Positions 46,841 to 57,869 of a DNA stretch of 64,000 bases are shown one piece after another (the stretch's first letter is position 1; each line of letters begins with the position of its first letter). The notes under the pieces are model-generated. The model ran no database searches and had not been told where the DNA came from. It was given only the letters and a program-made list of their open reading frames with translations. The stretch is from Cyanobium sp. M30B3 (lineage in GTDB: Bacteria; Cyanobacteriota; Cyanobacteriia; PCC-6307; Cyanobiaceae). Made by a program: the position numbers and the translations under genes. The stretch is from NCBI GenBank assembly GCA_018399015.1, contig CP073761.1, positions 1,674,001-1,738,000 on the forward strand. The letters run 5' to 3'.

Positions 46841-47540
46841 AAGAGTCCAAAGGCGTTCTATTTGTCCGCAGGACTGCAAATACCCCCTGTTCTCCGTGCC
46901 AACGATCATCTTGGTGGTGGTGTTGGTGGTGGTGTTGGTGGTGGTGTGGGCAGCTGGCGTAACAAGAATGGATTGGGTGCTTCTTCACCTGATCGAATGG
47001 CCTTCCAAACAACCTCGCACAGATTTGCTGCTCTTGCTGCGCATTTGGGGCAGCCTTTGGACCTGGGCTCTGATTTCACTCGTGGTAAGACTGCAGCCAA
47101 AATCAATCGCTGACTTGATCGATGATCCAGCAACACGACAGTGGAAAACAATGCTGTTCACTCCAGCCATCGCAGGGGCGATCGCCGAGGGTTTGAAGTT
47201 GTTGATTCGAAGGGAGCGACCCTCCGAACTTGAGATCTACATCTTCAAGGCCTGGAGTGATCAAACCTGGAGCACGCAAGACCTCGGTCTGCCGAGTTCC
47301 CATGCAGCCGTAGCCTTCGCCGGCAGTGTGGCGATATCCCTGCTCTATCCGAAGCTCAAGGTGCCAGCCATGGTGATGGCCTTTGGCTGTGCCTACACCA
47401 GAGTGGCCAGTGGCTCCCATTTTCCCAGTGACGTCGTAGCGGGAGCAGCCGTTGGCCTGATCACCGGATTGGTTGTGGTTCGCCGTCCAGGCGGCCTGGT
47501 CTGGCAACCAGCCAAGCCATCAGGCCGCCAGCAGGGGTGA
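46827..47540 (+). CDS. PAP2-superfamily phosphatase, second copy
   Basis: This is a 237-residue protein with catalytic signatures [24 protein letters not shown] and [17 protein letters not shown]. In the second signature PSSH replaces the commoner PSGH, which is tolerated in the family. The first helix ([20 protein letters not shown]) is made by a 12-base tandem repeat. ATG 46827 overlaps the previous gene by 14 bases. The two copies are quite different from each other, so they probably act on different substrates. The 3' end overlaps dnaE by 21 bases. Confidence 0.85.
   Translation: MPVPERVQRRSICPQDCKYPLFSVPTIILVVVLVVVLVVVWAAGVTRMDWVLLHLIEWPSKQPRTDLLLLLRIWGSLWTWALISLVVRLQPKSIADLIDDPATRQWKTMLFTPAIAGAIAEGLKLLIRRERPSELEIYIFKAWSDQTWSTQDLGLPSSHAAVAFAGSVAISLLYPKLKVPAMVMAFGCAYTRVASGSHFPSDVVAGAAVGLITGLVVVRRPGGLVWQPAKPSGRQQG
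46911..46946 (+). repeat. Three exact 12-base tandem repeats inside a PAP2 gene
   Basis: TTGGTGGTGGTG occurs three times head to tail. In frame it encodes LVVV units that build the first membrane helix. Because the unit is 12 bases, a gain or loss keeps the frame but lengthens or shortens the helix by four residues. Confidence 0.8.
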
Positions 47541-50500
47541 GCTGATCCGGGCCTTGAACTCGGCCGACCGGAGGGTGGTGAGTGCCGCGGCGGGGTCGGC
47601 CACGCAGAACTGGGGGCCAAGGCGCACAAAGCGGGCCTGATCCCCCTGGCGCACCAGGGCCACCACCGGTACCCGCGAGCCCACCTCGTCCTGGGGGGGG
47701 CGGTGGCGGTGCAGACACTCGCGCAAGCGGTGCTGCACGCCAATATCGGCGGCCTGCTCGGCGGGGATCTCCACCATCAGCAACTGGAGGTCGTCGATCG
47801 AGCGGCAGTCGTCCACGATCAGCTGCACCCGCTCATCGCGGCGGTCCACCGAGCCCCACACCAGCAGGCGGGCGTCCACCATCAGGTGGTCGGCCAGGCG
47901 GGCATAGGCCTTGGGAAACACCACCGCCTCGCAACTGCCGGTGAGATCTTCCAGCTGCAGCACCGCCATGCGATCGCCCTTGCGGGTGGTCACCTGGCGC
48001 AACTCCGGCACCATCACCACCGCGCTCACCTTGGACTTGTCGGCCTGCTCCTCGAGGGATCCCAGCGCCAGGGGGGAGAGCAGCTTCACCTTCGGCGCCA
48101 GCTGCTTGAGCGGATGGTCGGAGAGGTAGAAGCCCACCAGCTCCTTCTCCAGCCGCAGCTTCTCGGTGGGGGGATAGTCGGCCACGGCAGCTGCCTTGGG
48201 TGCCGTGGCCAGGGAACCAGCCCCCGCCGCCCCCGCCCCGGCAGTGCCAGGCTCCGGGCCACCGAGGCCGCCCAGCAGATCGAGCAGGTTGCCCTGGCCG
48301 CTGGCCCGGTCCTTGGCGCGGGAGCTGGCCCAGTCGAGCACCAGATCCAGGTCGGCCATCAGCTGGGCCCTGTTGGCCTTCGGCTCCAGGGCATCGAGGG
48401 CACCGGAGTGGATCAGTGCCTCTAGGGCGCGGCGGTTGAGCTGCTGGCCGGGGATGCGATCGCACAGATCAGCCAACGAGGCAAAGGGCCCATCGCTCTG
48501 GCGCACTTCAATCAGCTGGCGAATGGCCCCCTCACCCAGGTTGCGCACCGCCGAGAGGCCAAACAGGATGCGATCGCCCATGGGGGTGAAGTCGATGCCG
48601 GAGGCATTCACATCCGGCGGCATCACCTCGATGCCCATGGCATTGCAATTGGCGATATAGCGCTGCACCTTGGCCGAATCACCGGCATTCACGGTGAGCA
48701 GCGCCGCCATGTAAGCCACCGGGTAGTGGGCCTTGAGGTAGGCGGTCTGATAGGTCACCGCGCCATAGGCGGTGGAGTGGCTCTTGTTGAAGCAGTATTC
48801 GGCAAACAGCACCATCTGCTCGAACAGGCCCTCGGCGAGCTTCGCGTCAACACCCCGCTCCGTGGCGCCGTTCACAAAGATGCTCTGGTGCTTCTCCATC
48901 TCGCTCTTCTTCTTCTTGCCCATCGCCCGGCGCAACAGGTCGGCTTCCCCGAGCGAGTAGCCGGCCAGATCCTGGGCGATCTTCATGATCTGCTCCTGAT
49001 ACACCATGATCCCGTAGGTCTCCTTCAGGATCGGCTGCAGCTTCTCGTGGGCGAAGTCGATCGCCTCGCGGCCGTGCTTGCGGTTGATGAACTTGGGAAT
49101 CAGGCCGGCATCCAGAGGACCGGGCCGATAGAGCGCCAGGATCGAAGAGATGTCCTCCAGGGATGAGGGCTTGAGGTCGCGCACGATCTGGCGCATCCCG
49201 CTGGATTCGAGCTGGAAGATTCCCTCCAGATCGCCGCGGGCCAGCAGCCCGTAGGTGCCGGGATCATCCAGGGGCAGGGCGTCGGGATCCACCATCTCAC
49301 CGGTGCTCTCCTTCACCAGATCGATGGTTTTATCGATCATGGTGAGGTTCTTCAGGCCCAGGAAGTCCATCTTCAGCAGGCCCATCGACTCCACGTCTTC
49401 CATGAAGTACTGGGTGATCACCTGGCCGTCGTTGTTGCGCTGCAGCGGCACCACTTCATCCAGGGGATCAGCGGCGATCACCACACCAGCAGCATGCACA
49501 CCAAAGGTCTTGTTGGTGCCCTCAATCCGCATGGCCATGTCCACCCAGCGCTTCACCTGGGGGTCGTTCTGGTATTTCTCGCGGAATTCGGGGGCCGGCG
49601 ACTCCTCGCCGATCATCTCCTTGAGCTTGGCGGGCTTGCCGCGCACCACCGGGATCAACTTGGCGAGCCGGTCGGCGTCGCCATAGGGAATATCGAGCAC
49701 GCGGGCCACATCCTTGAGCACCGCCTTTGAGGTCATGCGGTTGAAGGTGATGATCTGGGCCACCTTGTCCTCGCCGTAGCGGCGGGTGACGTAGTCGATC
49801 ACCTCACCGCGGCGCTCGATGCAGAAGTCGGTGTCAATATCCGGCATCGACTTGCGCTCCGGATTGAGGAAGCGCTCAAACAGCAGGCCGTTGGTCACCG
49901 GGTCGATGTTGGTGATGCCCAGGGCATAGGCCACCAGCGAGCCGGCCGCCGAGCCCCGGCCCGGCCCCACCGGGATGCCGTTGTCGCGGGCAAAGCGGAT
50001 GTAGTCCCACACCACCAGGAAGTAGGTGGGGAAGCCCATCTGCTCCATCACCTGCAGCTCGAAAGCGAGCCGCTCGCCGTAGGTGGCGTCAAAGGCCGCT
50101 CCCTCGGCCAGCCCCAGCCGCGCCCGCAGACCCTGCTCGCTCACCTCGCGCAGGTAGCTCACCGGCGTGTGCCCCTCCGGAATCGGGAAGCGGGGCATCT
50201 GGTAGCGGCCGAGGATGTCGTAGTCCTCCACCTTCTCGGCCACCCTGGCGGTGTTGGCCACGGCCCGCTCGATCACCTCGCGCTCCAGGTGATCGCCGAA
50301 GAGCTGCAGCATCTCAGCCTCGCTCTTGATGTATTCGGTGCCCGTGTAGCGCAGGCGCTTCTCATCGCTGATCAGCTTGCCGGTGAGCACACACAGCAGG
50401 GCGTCATGGGCCTCCACATCGCCCACACTCAGGTAGTGGGCATCGTTGGTGGCGACCAGCTCGATGCCCAGCTCCGCCCCGATCGCGGCGAGGCCGGTGT

Positions 50501-51068
50501 TGACGATCCGGTCTTCGACGCCGCCGTGGTCCTGGATCTCCAGGTAGAAATCGTCGCCGAACACCCGCTGATACCAGCGGGCCACGTCGCGGGCCGCATC
50601 GGGCCGGCCGCGCAGGATCGCCTGGGGGATCTCGCCGCCCAGGCAGGCGGTGGCCACGATCAGCCCCTCGCTGTGTTTCTCGAGGGTGGTCTTGTCGATG
50701 CAGGCGCGCGCGAAGATGCCGCGCCCGCGCATGCCGCGCAGGTGGCTGATGCTGGTGAGCTTCACCAGGTTGCGGTAACCCACCGCGTTCTTGGCCAGCA
50801 CCACCAGGTGGTAGCGGCGCTCCTTCTTGGGGGGATTGGGGTCATCCAGCGAGCCGTTGATGACGTACATCTCATTGCCGATGATCGGCTTGATGCCCGC
50901 CTGCCTGCAGAGCTTGAGCAGCTCGATGGCGCCATACATGACGCCGTGGTCCGTGAGGGCCAGGGCCGGCATGCCCAGCTCCTTGGCCCGCTCCACCATC
51001 GCCGGCAGCTGACTGGCCCCATCCAGGAGGCTGTAGTCGCTGTGGTTGTGGAGGGGAACGAAGGCCAC
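47520..51068 (-). CDS. dnaE: DNA polymerase III alpha subunit, unsplit
   Basis: This is the replicative polymerase of about 1180 residues. PHP domain at the N-terminus: [20 protein letters not shown] and [18 protein letters not shown]. Polymerase core: [40 protein letters not shown] and the third catalytic Asp in [20 protein letters not shown]-terminal OB fold follows. The region [19 protein letters not shown] is contiguous; in many cyanobacteria a split intein interrupts it between Tyr and Cys. GTG 51068 gives the family start ([11 protein letters not shown]); GTG 51092 adds 8 residues. Confidence 0.96.
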   Translation of the reverse strand: MAFVPLHNHSDYSLLDGASQLPAMVERAKELGMPALALTDHGVMYGAIELLKLCRQAGIKPIIGNEMYVINGSLDDPNPPKKERRYHLVVLAKNAVGYRNLVKLTSISHLRGMRGRGIFARACIDKTTLEKHSEGLIVATACLGGEIPQAILRGRPDAARDVARWYQRVFGDDFYLEIQDHGGVEDRIVNTGLAAIGAELGIELVATNDAHYLSVGDVEAHDALLCVLTGKLISDEKRLRYTGTEYIKSEAEMLQLFGDHLEREVIERAVANTARVAEKVEDYDILGRYQMPRFPIPEGHTPVSYLREVSEQGLRARLGLAEGAAFDATYGERLAFELQVMEQMGFPTYFLVVWDYIRFARDNGIPVGPGRGSAAGSLVAYALGITNIDPVTNGLLFERFLNPERKSMPDIDTDFCIERRGEVIDYVTRRYGEDKVAQIITFNRMTSKAVLKDVARVLDIPYGDADRLAKLIPVVRGKPAKLKEMIGEESPAPEFREKYQNDPQVKRWVDMAMRIEGTNKTFGVHAAGVVIAADPLDEVVPLQRNNDGQVITQYFMEDVESMGLLKMDFLGLKNLTMIDKTIDLVKESTGEMVDPDALPLDDPGTYGLLARGDLEGIFQLESSGMRQIVRDLKPSSLEDISSILALYRPGPLDAGLIPKFINRKHGREAIDFAHEKLQPILKETYGIMVYQEQIMKIAQDLAGYSLGEADLLRRAMGKKKKSEMEKHQSIFVNGATERGVDAKLAEGLFEQMVLFAEYCFNKSHSTAYGAVTYQTAYLKAHYPVAYMAALLTVNAGDSAKVQRYIANCNAMGIEVMPPDVNASGIDFTPMGDRILFGLSAVRNLGEGAIRQLIEVRQSDGPFASLADLCDRIPGQQLNRRALEALIHSGALDALEPKANRAQLMADLDLVLDWASSRAKDRASGQGNLLDLLGGLGGPEPGTAGAGAAGAGSLATAPKAAAVADYPPTEKLRLEKELVGFYLSDHPLKQLAPKVKLLSPLALGSLEEQADKSKVSAVVMVPELRQVTTRKGDRMAVLQLEDLTGSCEAVVFPKAYARLADHLMVDARLLVWGSVDRRDERVQLIVDDCRSIDDLQLLMVEIPAEQAADIGVQHRLRECLHRHRPPQDEVGSRVPVVALVRQGDQARFVRLGPQFCVADPAAALTTLRSAEFKARISSPLLAA

Positions 51069-51119
51069 AGGTAGCGGCAACGGCGGCTTCACCTTAGGCG
51101 GAGCCCCCCAGATCTGGTG

Positions 51120-52592
51120 TCAGGGAACCAGGGCCGCCGCGGGCCTGGCGGCCATCACCTGGGCGGCCTGCTCGTAGTGGTGGGCCACCTGCAGCAGCCG
51201 CTCCTCCTGCAGCACCCCGGTGATCAGCTGCAGGCCGATCGGCAGGCCCTGCCGGTCGAAGCCGCAGGGCACGGAGATCGCCGGCAGACCCGCCATGTTG
51301 GCGGGAATGGTGAGCAGGTCGGCCAGGTACATGGCCAGGGGGTCGTCGGTGTGGGCACCGAAGCGGAAGGCGGTGGTGGGCGAGGTGGGGGTGAGCAGCA
51401 CGTCCACCGTCTCGAAGGCCCGGTCGAAGTCGCGGCGGATCAGGGTGCGCACCTGCTGGGCCTTCCTGTAGTAGGCGTCCACGTAGCCGGCCGAGAGGGC
51501 ATAGGTGCCGATCAGGATGCGGCGCTGCACCTCGTCGCCGAAGCCCTCGGCCCGGCTGCGGGCCGTCATCTCCGCCAGGCTGGCGGCCCCCTCGGCCCGG
51601 TAGCCGTATTTCACGCCGTCGTAGCGGGCCAGGTTGGCGGAGGCCTCCGAGGGCGCGATCACGTAGTAGGTGGCGATGCCGTCGTTGAAGCGGGGGCAGC
51701 TCACCTCCACCAGCTCGCAGCCGAGGGCCTGCAGCTGGTCTGCGGCGGCCAGCACCGAGGCCTTCACGGCAGGATCGAGCCCCTCGGCCTCCAGACATTC
51801 GCGCACGATGCCCACCCGCAGGCCGGCCACCGGCTGCTCCAGGGCGGCGCGGTAGTCGGGCACCGGCGCGGTGAGACAGGTGGAATCGCGGGGGTCGGCG
51901 CCGGCGATCACCTGCAGCAGCTCGGCCGCATCGGCCACCGAGGTGGTGAAGGGGCCCACCTGGTCGAGGGAGCTGGCGAAGGCCACCAGGCCCCAGCGAC
52001 TCACCCGGCCGTAGGTGGGTTTGAGCCCCACCACACCACAGAAGCTGGCGGGCTGGCGGATCGAACCACCGGTGTCGGAGCCCAGGGAGGCGACGCACTC
52101 GCCGGCCGCCACGGCCGCCGAGCTGCCACCGGAGCTGCCGCCGGGCACCCGCCCGGGATCCCAGGGGTTGCGGCTGGGGCCGAAGGCCGAGGTCTCGGTG
52201 GAGCTGCCCATGGCGAACTCATCGAGATTGGTCTTGCCCAGCAACACGGCGCCGGCCTGCCACAGGCGCTCGGTGACCGTGCTCTCGTAGGGCGGCACGA
52301 AGGTCTCCAGCATGCGGCTGGAGCAGGTGGTGGGGATGCCCTGGGTGCAGAGGTTGTCCTTGATCGCCAGGGGAATGCCCGCCAGGGGCGGCAGCGTCTC
52401 GCCCGCAGCGCGGGCGGCATCGATGCGATCGGCATCGGCTCGGGCCCGCTCGGCAGTCACCTCCAGAAAGGCATGCACAGTGCCGTCCACGGCCTCGATG
52501 CGCGCGAGGTGCTGATCGGTGAGCTCGCGGGCCGACACCTCACCGCGCTGCAGCTTTCCGCGCCATTCGGCGATGCCCATCCACCCACTCAC
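51120..52592 (-). CDS. gatA: Glutamyl-tRNA(Gln) amidotransferase subunit A
   Basis: This is the amidase subunit of GatCAB, making Gln-tRNA(Gln) from Glu-tRNA(Gln). The 490-residue product has the amidase signature with the catalytic Lys in [14 protein letters not shown], and the Ser pair in [20 protein letters not shown] followed by [40 protein letters not shown] and the C-terminal [18 protein letters not shown] are typical. It sits upstream of dnaE on the same strand, a frequent order in this group; gatB and gatC lie elsewhere. Confidence 0.96.
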   Translation of the reverse strand: MSGWMGIAEWRGKLQRGEVSARELTDQHLARIEAVDGTVHAFLEVTAERARADADRIDAARAAGETLPPLAGIPLAIKDNLCTQGIPTTCSSRMLETFVPPYESTVTERLWQAGAVLLGKTNLDEFAMGSSTETSAFGPSRNPWDPGRVPGGSSGGSSAAVAAGECVASLGSDTGGSIRQPASFCGVVGLKPTYGRVSRWGLVAFASSLDQVGPFTTSVADAAELLQVIAGADPRDSTCLTAPVPDYRAALEQPVAGLRVGIVRECLEAEGLDPAVKASVLAAADQLQALGCELVEVSCPRFNDGIATYYVIAPSEASANLARYDGVKYGYRAEGAASLAEMTARSRAEGFGDEVQRRILIGTYALSAGYVDAYYRKAQQVRTLIRRDFDRAFETVDVLLTPTSPTTAFRFGAHTDDPLAMYLADLLTIPANMAGLPAISVPCGFDRQGLPIGLQLITGVLQEERLLQVAHHYEQAAQVMAARPAAALVP

Positions 52593-52652
52593 CAGGTGAT
52601 GGCGACGCTATCAGCCAGGGCCCACCACGCCTGGGGCTGGGGGCACGGCTGC

Positions 52653-52892
52653 TCAGTCCACCTCGGTGAGGGGCTCAGCGCGGCGGGTGCGGAGCAACGC
52701 GTGCTCAAGACCCATGGGGGACTCCGCCTCGATGTCGCTCAGGAAGGCGGGCAGAGCCCGCTCCAGGGTGTTGCGTCGCACAAAGGGACCGAACCAGTAG
52801 GTGACTGCGGGGTTCTGGGTGCGCACCCGCGCCCACCAGGCCAGGCCCAGTCCGTTGGCGCAGCGGCGAACGGGCCAGAGCAGCGGATTCAT
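52653..52892 (-). CDS. DUF1816 protein
   Basis: This is a 79-residue soluble protein. The core AWWARVRTQNPAVTYWFGPF followed by VRRNTLERALPAFLSDIEAE matches the small cyanobacterial DUF1816 family, which resembles the CpcD-like linker domain. Function unknown, maybe related to phycobilisomes. Start at ATG 52892. Confidence 0.75.
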   Translation of the reverse strand: MNPLLWPVRRCANGLGLAWWARVRTQNPAVTYWFGPFVRRNTLERALPAFLSDIEAESPMGLEHALLRTRRAEPLTEVD

Positions 52893-52953
52893 GCAGCGGG
52901 AATGATCACACCCCCATTCTGCCCGCCCTGGGCAGGCTCAGCATGGAATCGCA

Positions 52954-54532
52954 TCAGAGCTGCACGTCCGCGTTGAAACCGGCGGGCTGGGGCAGCTCGA
53001 AACCGAAGCCGATGCCTGGAGGGGGCGTGAACTTCTCCCGGGGCGGGGATTCAGCCTCGGGCGGGGATTCAGCCTCGGGCGCTGGTCCACCCAGGTCTTG
53101 CCCAGGCTGATCCTCGGCACACGGCTGAGGGCCAGGCTGAACAGCAGCCTCCGGCTCAGGCCCAGGTGCTGGTTGCCCTGGGGCCTCCTGAACCTGGTCC
53201 TGAAGAGGTTCAGCAGGGGGCATGGGGTCCTGTTCGACCTCCACCGGCGATGCAGCGGCAGGGGCGGCCGCATTGGGGAGCTGGGGCCGCACGATGCGCG
53301 GGGCCGGGTCGCCGCCGCGCAGCCCCTTCATCCAGCCCCGCCTGGCCACCTCATAGAGGAGCAGGGCCGTGGCCACCGAGGCATTGAGGCTGGGGGTGGC
53401 ACCGCGCAGGGGGATGCTGATCAGCTGGTCGCAGTGCTTGCGGGTGAGCATCGAGAGGCCGTCGCTCTCCGAGCCGGTGACGATCACCAGCGGACCGTCG
53501 AGATCGGCCTGCTCCAGGCTCACGCTGCCCTCCGCCGCCAGGCCCACCACCCGATAGCCCTCCTGCTTGAGGCTGTCGAGGGCGCGGTTGAGATTCACCA
53601 CCCGGGCCACGGGCAGATGCTCCAGGGCTCCGGCGGCCACCTTGGCCACCGAGCCGGTGAGCCCGGCGCTGCGGCGCTGGGGCAACACCAGCCCATGGGC
53701 GCCGAGGGCCTCGGCGCTGCGCGCGATCGCCCCCAGGTTGTGGGGATCGGTGATGCCGTCGAGCGCCATCAGCAGGGGCGGCTCCCCCAGCTCGCGGCAG
53801 CCCTCGATCAGGCTGGTGAGGTCGAGGGTGTCGGCGGCGGCGGCCTGGAGCACGATGCCCTGGTGCACGGCCCCGCCGGTGATCTGGCCAAGGCGGGCCC
53901 AGGTGACCTCCTCCACCAGCACCCCGGAGGCCTTGGCCTCCCGCAGCGACTGCAGGAAGGCGGGGCTGAAACGCATCTCGGCGGTGCACCAGATGCGGTG
54001 CACAGGCCGGCCGCTCTCCAGAGCCGCCTGGGCGGCATGGCGCCCCCAGATCAGATCGTTGGCTGGGCTCTCATCGGCATGGACCCCCTGGGGGAGTTCC
54101 TGCGGGGTGCGCGCCTCCACCACCACCGGCGGGCGGCTGAAACGCGAGGGCAACAGGCGGCGCGGCCGGCTGTCCTCCCGACGTGGGGCCGATCGCCCAT
54201 AGCCGCCGCGCTCCCCCACCCCGCGCACCGGCTCGCGGCGGCTCTCCCGGCGGCCCCCGGCTGGCTGTCGCGGCTGCGGTCCCACTCCCGGCCGGCGGGC
54301 CGCTCGCGCTCGCTGCCCCGGTCGCGACCGGAGGAGCGGAAACGATCGCCCCGGTCGGCGGGCCGCCCCGGTCGGCGGAGCGGTCTCGGCCCGCGTCCCA
54401 CTCCCTCCCCTTCTCGCGTTCGCGGGTCCGGTCCCGGTCACGGAACACACCGCTGGACGAGCCAGGGCGCGCTGGCTTGCGGCCCCCGGCTCCAGCCCAC
54501 TTGTCGGGGCGGCGTTCAAATCGAGGGCTCAT
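52954..54532 (-). CDS. rlmB: SpoU/TrmH-family RNA 2'-O-methyltransferase, N-terminus frameshifted
   Basis: The catalytic part (ends 52954) is an intact SPOUT enzyme: NDLIWGRHAAQAALESGRPV, then motif 1 ITDPHNLGAIARSAEALGAH, motif 2 LVIVTGSESDGLSMLTRK and motif 3 GATPSLNASVATALLLYEVA. It probably methylates 23S rRNA G2251. The N-terminal region is read in three frames: MSPRFERRPDKWAGAG from ATG 54532, then RPADRGDRFRSSGRDRG, then RRESRREPVRGVGERGGYGR, all Arg/Asp-rich. Two one-base gaps near 54355-54367 and 54250-54262 would join them. A long Pro/Glu-rich tail with a repeated ESPPEA unit ends the protein. Confidence 0.82.
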
Positions 54533-54544
54533 GGCGAAGGCTGG

Positions 54545-54976
54545 TTATGGATCGATCTCCTCCAAGTGATCTAGCAGTTCGACCAGCCGGGGGGGATCGT
54601 GCAGGAACAGCCAGCCGAGCAGGGCCTCGAAGCCGGTGGCCAGGCCGTAGGCGGCTGGGTCGCCATGGCGGGGCCCGCGGCCGGCCCGGTTGCGGCCGCG
54701 CCGCACCAGCTCGCGCTCCGTTTGGCTGAGCAGGCCATCGAGGCGCTCCAGGGCCCGGGCCTGGGCGTCAGCCCGCACGGCGGCCACCACCTGGCTGTGC
54801 AGGGCATGGGAGCGGGCGGGGGTGCGGCAGCGGCGCAGCCGCTGGTGCAGTTCCCAGACCGCATCCCCCAGCCAGGCCAGCTGCAGGGGGCCCAGGTCGC
54901 CGCTGGGCAGGGCAGGGGCGAGGGCGGCCAGCCAGGCGGTGTCGCGGCCGATGCCCTCAGGCGGCGAGGCTGGCAA
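54545..54976 (-). CDS. mrnC: Mini-ribonuclease III
   Basis: This is a 143-residue RNase III catalytic domain without dsRNA-binding domain, as in Mini-III, which matures 23S rRNA ends. The signature is LAWLGDAVWELHQRLRRC with the acidic residues of the RNase III fold, and the second acidic helix is AAYGLATGFEALLGWLFL. The start is a TTG at 54976 overlapping the STAS gene's 3' end by 20 bases; a later start is possible. The downstream neighbour is the rRNA methyltransferase, so the pair is joined by rRNA processing. Confidence 0.88.
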   Translation of the reverse strand: MPASPPEGIGRDTAWLAALAPALPSGDLGPLQLAWLGDAVWELHQRLRRCRTPARSHALHSQVVAAVRADAQARALERLDGLLSQTERELVRRGRNRAGRGPRHGDPAAYGLATGFEALLGWLFLHDPPRLVELLDHLEEIDP

Positions 54977-55334
54977 GGGCGGTGTCGAGATCGGGCTGGA
55001 GATGGAGGAACTCCTCGAGCCGCACCAGCTTCACGGTCTGCACCACGCGGGCATTGCCCACCACCAGGAAGCGCTGGCCGTCGCCGTTGCACTGCTTGGC
55101 CAGCTGCACCAGGGCGCCCAGGCCCGAGGAGTCGATGAAGTCGATGTGGGAGAGATCGATCAGCAGGGGCTGACTGGCGTTGCGGTGGGCGGCGATGAAC
55201 TCGCCGAACTGCTTGTCGGAGTAGGCGTCAAGCTGGCCCGTGAAGCGATAGAGCTGGCAGCGGGCCTGCTGCTCGAATCCCCCGCGCAGGGACACTGTGA
55301 GACGCTGCAGGTCGTTGATGGCTCTGGCCCCCAT
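54957..55334 (-). CDS. STAS-domain anti-sigma factor antagonist
   Basis: This is a 125-residue SpoIIAA/RsbV-like protein. YRFTGQLDAYSDKQFGEFIA begins the fold and ASQPLLIDLSHIDFIDSSGL carries the Ser that is phosphorylated by RsbW-type kinases in this family, followed by GALVQLAKQCNGDGQRFLVV. In partner switching the unphosphorylated form binds the kinase and frees a sigma factor or other target. The likely kinase in this window is at 18001-18450. Confidence 0.87.
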   Translation of the reverse strand: MGARAINDLQRLTVSLRGGFEQQARCQLYRFTGQLDAYSDKQFGEFIAAHRNASQPLLIDLSHIDFIDSSGLGALVQLAKQCNGDGQRFLVVGNARVVQTVKLVRLEEFLHLQPDLDTALASLAA

Positions 55335-55460
55335 TGCGGATCTGCGGGGAGTGTAGGGATCGCAGCCAGGGCTGCAGCAGCTGGGGCGGAAATGGCCAGG
55401 ATCAGTAAAAGTCTGTCAAAAGCGAAGCTGCGTCTGGGCGACCACACTTCAAAGTGAAGA

Positions 55461-56609
55461 TCAGGAGCGCCGCTCGGCCATCAGGGCCGTGAAGCGGGCG
55501 AAGTGGTGATCGGCATCGTGGGGACCGGGGCTGGCCTCCGGGTGGTATTGCACCCCGAACACCGGCTGATCGGCCAGGGCCAGGGCCGCCACGGTGCGGT
55601 CGTTGAGGTTGAGGTGGGTGACCCGCACCCGCTCCGGCAGGGAATCGGCCTCCAGGGCGAAGCCGTGGTTCTGGCTGGTGATCTCCACCTGGCCGGGACT
55701 GCCGCAGGGGTGGTTGAGGCCCCGGTGGCCGTAGCCCAGCTTGAAGGTGGAGCCGCCCAGGGCCAGGCCGAGAATCTGGTGGCCCAGGCAGATGCCGAAC
55801 AGGGGAAGGTCGGGCCGGGCGAGCAGCTGGCGGGCCAGGGCGATGCCCTCGCCCACGGCCGCCGGGTCACCGGGGCCATTGGAGAGGAACACCCCCTCCG
55901 GCTGGAGGGCCAGCACCTCCTCCAGCGTGGCCGAGGCGGGCAGCACGGACACCTGGCAGCCATGGGCCACCAGCCGGTCGAGGATGGCTCGCTTGATGCC
56001 GAAGTCGATCGCCACCACGCGGTAGGGGGCGTCGGGCGCGGGCTGCGGACGGGCGTCGAAGGCGGCACTGCAGGGCTGCTGCCAGGTGTAGGGCTCGCGG
56101 GTGCTCACCGCGGCAGCCAGGTTGAGACCTTCCATCGAGGGAGCCGAGCGCACCTGCTGCAGCAGGGCCTGGGGAGCGGTGCCATCGCTGCTGATCACCC
56201 CGTTGATCGCGCCGCCCTCGCGCAGATGGCGAACCAGGGCTCGGGTGTCGAGGCCGCGGATCCCCACCACCCCGTGGCGCTCCAGCCAGTGCTCCAACTG
56301 CTCCTCGGCCCGCCAGTTGCTGGCGGTGGGGGCAAGCTGGCGGGCGATCACGCCGCGCACGTGGGGCTGGTCGGCTTCCTGGTCGTCGGCATTGACGCCG
56401 GTGTTGCCCAGTTCGGGGTAGGTGAACGTCACGAGCTGGCCGGCATAGCTCGGATCGGTCATCACTTCCTGATAGCCCGTCATGCCGGTGTTGAACACCA
56501 CCTCGCCGATGGCGGTGCCCCGGGCACCGAAGGCCTCGCCCCGCAGCACGGTGCCATCAGCCAGCACCAGCAGGGCAGGGGATGGGGACAGCGGCGTGGA
56601 CAGCGGCAC
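55461..56609 (-). CDS. carA: Carbamoyl-phosphate synthase small subunit
   Basis: This is the glutamine-hydrolysing subunit feeding arginine and pyrimidine synthesis, 382 residues. N-terminal domain: [20 protein letters not shown] and [20 protein letters not shown]. Class I amidotransferase: nucleophile Cys in [26 protein letters not shown], and the catalytic His-Glu in [19 protein letters not shown] start at 56609 fits the family; the frame upstream is an antisense-like run over trpD. The large subunit carB is elsewhere. Confidence 0.95.
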   Translation of the reverse strand: MPLSTPLSPSPALLVLADGTVLRGEAFGARGTAIGEVVFNTGMTGYQEVMTDPSYAGQLVTFTYPELGNTGVNADDQEADQPHVRGVIARQLAPTASNWRAEEQLEHWLERHGVVGIRGLDTRALVRHLREGGAINGVISSDGTAPQALLQQVRSAPSMEGLNLAAAVSTREPYTWQQPCSAAFDARPQPAPDAPYRVVAIDFGIKRAILDRLVAHGCQVSVLPASATLEEVLALQPEGVFLSNGPGDPAAVGEGIALARQLLARPDLPLFGICLGHQILGLALGGSTFKLGYGHRGLNHPCGSPGQVEITSQNHGFALEADSLPERVRVTHLNLNDRTVAALALADQPVFGVQYHPEASPGPHDADHHFARFTALMAERRS

Positions 56610-56634
56610 GGTCAAGGCTGCGGCACTCCTTCGA

Positions 56635-57687
56635 TCATCCCCCAACGGGCGCTTGCAGGGCCGTGCGCAACTGCTCCAGGCGCGTCCAGGCCTGGCCGGC
56701 GGCGAGGGCGGCGGCGGCCCGCTCGTACCCGGCGGCGATGCTGTCCACCAGACCAGCAGACCAGAGCACCAGGGCTGTGTTGAGGCCCACCACGGCCGCC
56801 TGGGGGCGGCTGCCCCGGCCCTGCAGCACCGCCTCCAGGATCGCCTGGTTGGTGGCCAGGTCGCCGCCAGCCAGCGCGCTGTTCGGCGCCGGGGCGATGC
56901 CCAGGCTGGCGGGGTCGAGCTGCTCCTGGCGCACCGAGCCACCCTCCACAAGACGCAGCTGGCTGGGGCCGGCCAGGGAGGCCTCGTCGAGGCCTCCGCA
57001 GCCATGCACCACCACGGCCCGCCGCAGTCCCAGGCGGGCCAGGGCATCGGCCATCGGATCGAGCAGGTCAGGCCGGGCCACCCCGAGCACCTGGGCCTCC
57101 GGCCGCAGCGGATTCACCAGCGGACCGAGCAGGTTGAACACGGTGCGCACCCCGAGGCTGCGGCGCAGGGGGGCCAGACCCACCAGGGCGGGATGCCAGC
57201 CGGGGGCGAACAGAAACGTGACACCGGCACTGGAGAGGGCTGCCACCACCTGCTTCTGGGGGGCCTGCAAGTGCAGACCCAGCCCTTCCAGCACGTCAGC
57301 CGAGCCCACCCGGCCGCTGGCGCTGCGGTTGCCGTGCTTGGCCACGGAGGCACCGCAGGCGGCAGCCAGGAAGGCCACAGCAGTGGAGATGTTGAAGCTG
57401 TCGGCACCATCGCCGCCCGTGCCGCAGGTGTCCACCAGGGGCAGCTGGGGCCGGCCGGCCGGCTGGGGGCAGGCCTGGCGCAGCACCTGGGCCATCGCCG
57501 CCAGCTCCTCGCCGTTGACGCCCTTGGCGCGCAGGGCCGCCAGCAGGGCTCCGGTGAGCACCGGCGGGATCTCCTCATCCAGCCAGCCCTGCATCAGGCG
57601 GGTGGCCGCCTCGCTGCTGAGGGCCTCACCGGCCAGCAGGCGCTCCAGCAAGGCCGGCCAGCTGGGAGTCTGGGCATCTGCGGCCAT
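56635..57687 (-). CDS. trpD: Anthranilate phosphoribosyltransferase
   Basis: This enzyme makes the second step of tryptophan synthesis. The 350-residue product has the PRPP-binding [20 protein letters not shown], then [20 protein letters not shown] and [20 protein letters not shown], all family marks. ATG 57687 is chosen; the frame opens further upstream into an AT-richer intergenic part. carA follows 25 bases later on the same strand. Confidence 0.95.
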   Translation of the reverse strand: MAADAQTPSWPALLERLLAGEALSSEAATRLMQGWLDEEIPPVLTGALLAALRAKGVNGEELAAMAQVLRQACPQPAGRPQLPLVDTCGTGGDGADSFNISTAVAFLAAACGASVAKHGNRSASGRVGSADVLEGLGLHLQAPQKQVVAALSSAGVTFLFAPGWHPALVGLAPLRRSLGVRTVFNLLGPLVNPLRPEAQVLGVARPDLLDPMADALARLGLRRAVVVHGCGGLDEASLAGPSQLRLVEGGSVRQEQLDPASLGIAPAPNSALAGGDLATNQAILEAVLQGRGSRPQAAVVGLNTALVLWSAGLVDSIAAGYERAAAALAAGQAWTRLEQLRTALQAPVGG

Positions 57688-57780
57688 GGCCACGCCTCCA
57701 AAAACCACGGGGTAGGGCCAATTCAACTCGGTGTCAGGGTCTGGCGAGCGGGCGCAACGCCGGTCGCGATCCAGGGCACA

Positions 57781-57810
57781 AAAAAGCCCGGGTGCGGAGC
57801 ACACCGGGCC
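57781..57810 (-). terminator. Intrinsic terminator of the DUF3288 gene
   Basis: On the minus strand, GCCCGG...CCGGGC forms a 6-pair stem continued by three pairs after a bulge, with a small CTCCG loop, followed directly by six T. It lies 60 bases after the stop at 57870 and separates this gene from trpD. Confidence 0.7.
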
Positions 57811-57869
57811 GGGTGATGGGGACTGCTCCACTATCCCCCGAAACGGCGCGCTTGGCGAGTTCACCGGAA

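Noticed and set aside
48700-48800. Intein in dnaE
   Set aside because: The reading frame through [10 protein letters not shown] is continuous with no inserted sequence.
50169-51074. 301-codon open frame on the plus strand inside dnaE
   Set aside because: Shadow of the PHP domain; no motif and unnatural residue content.
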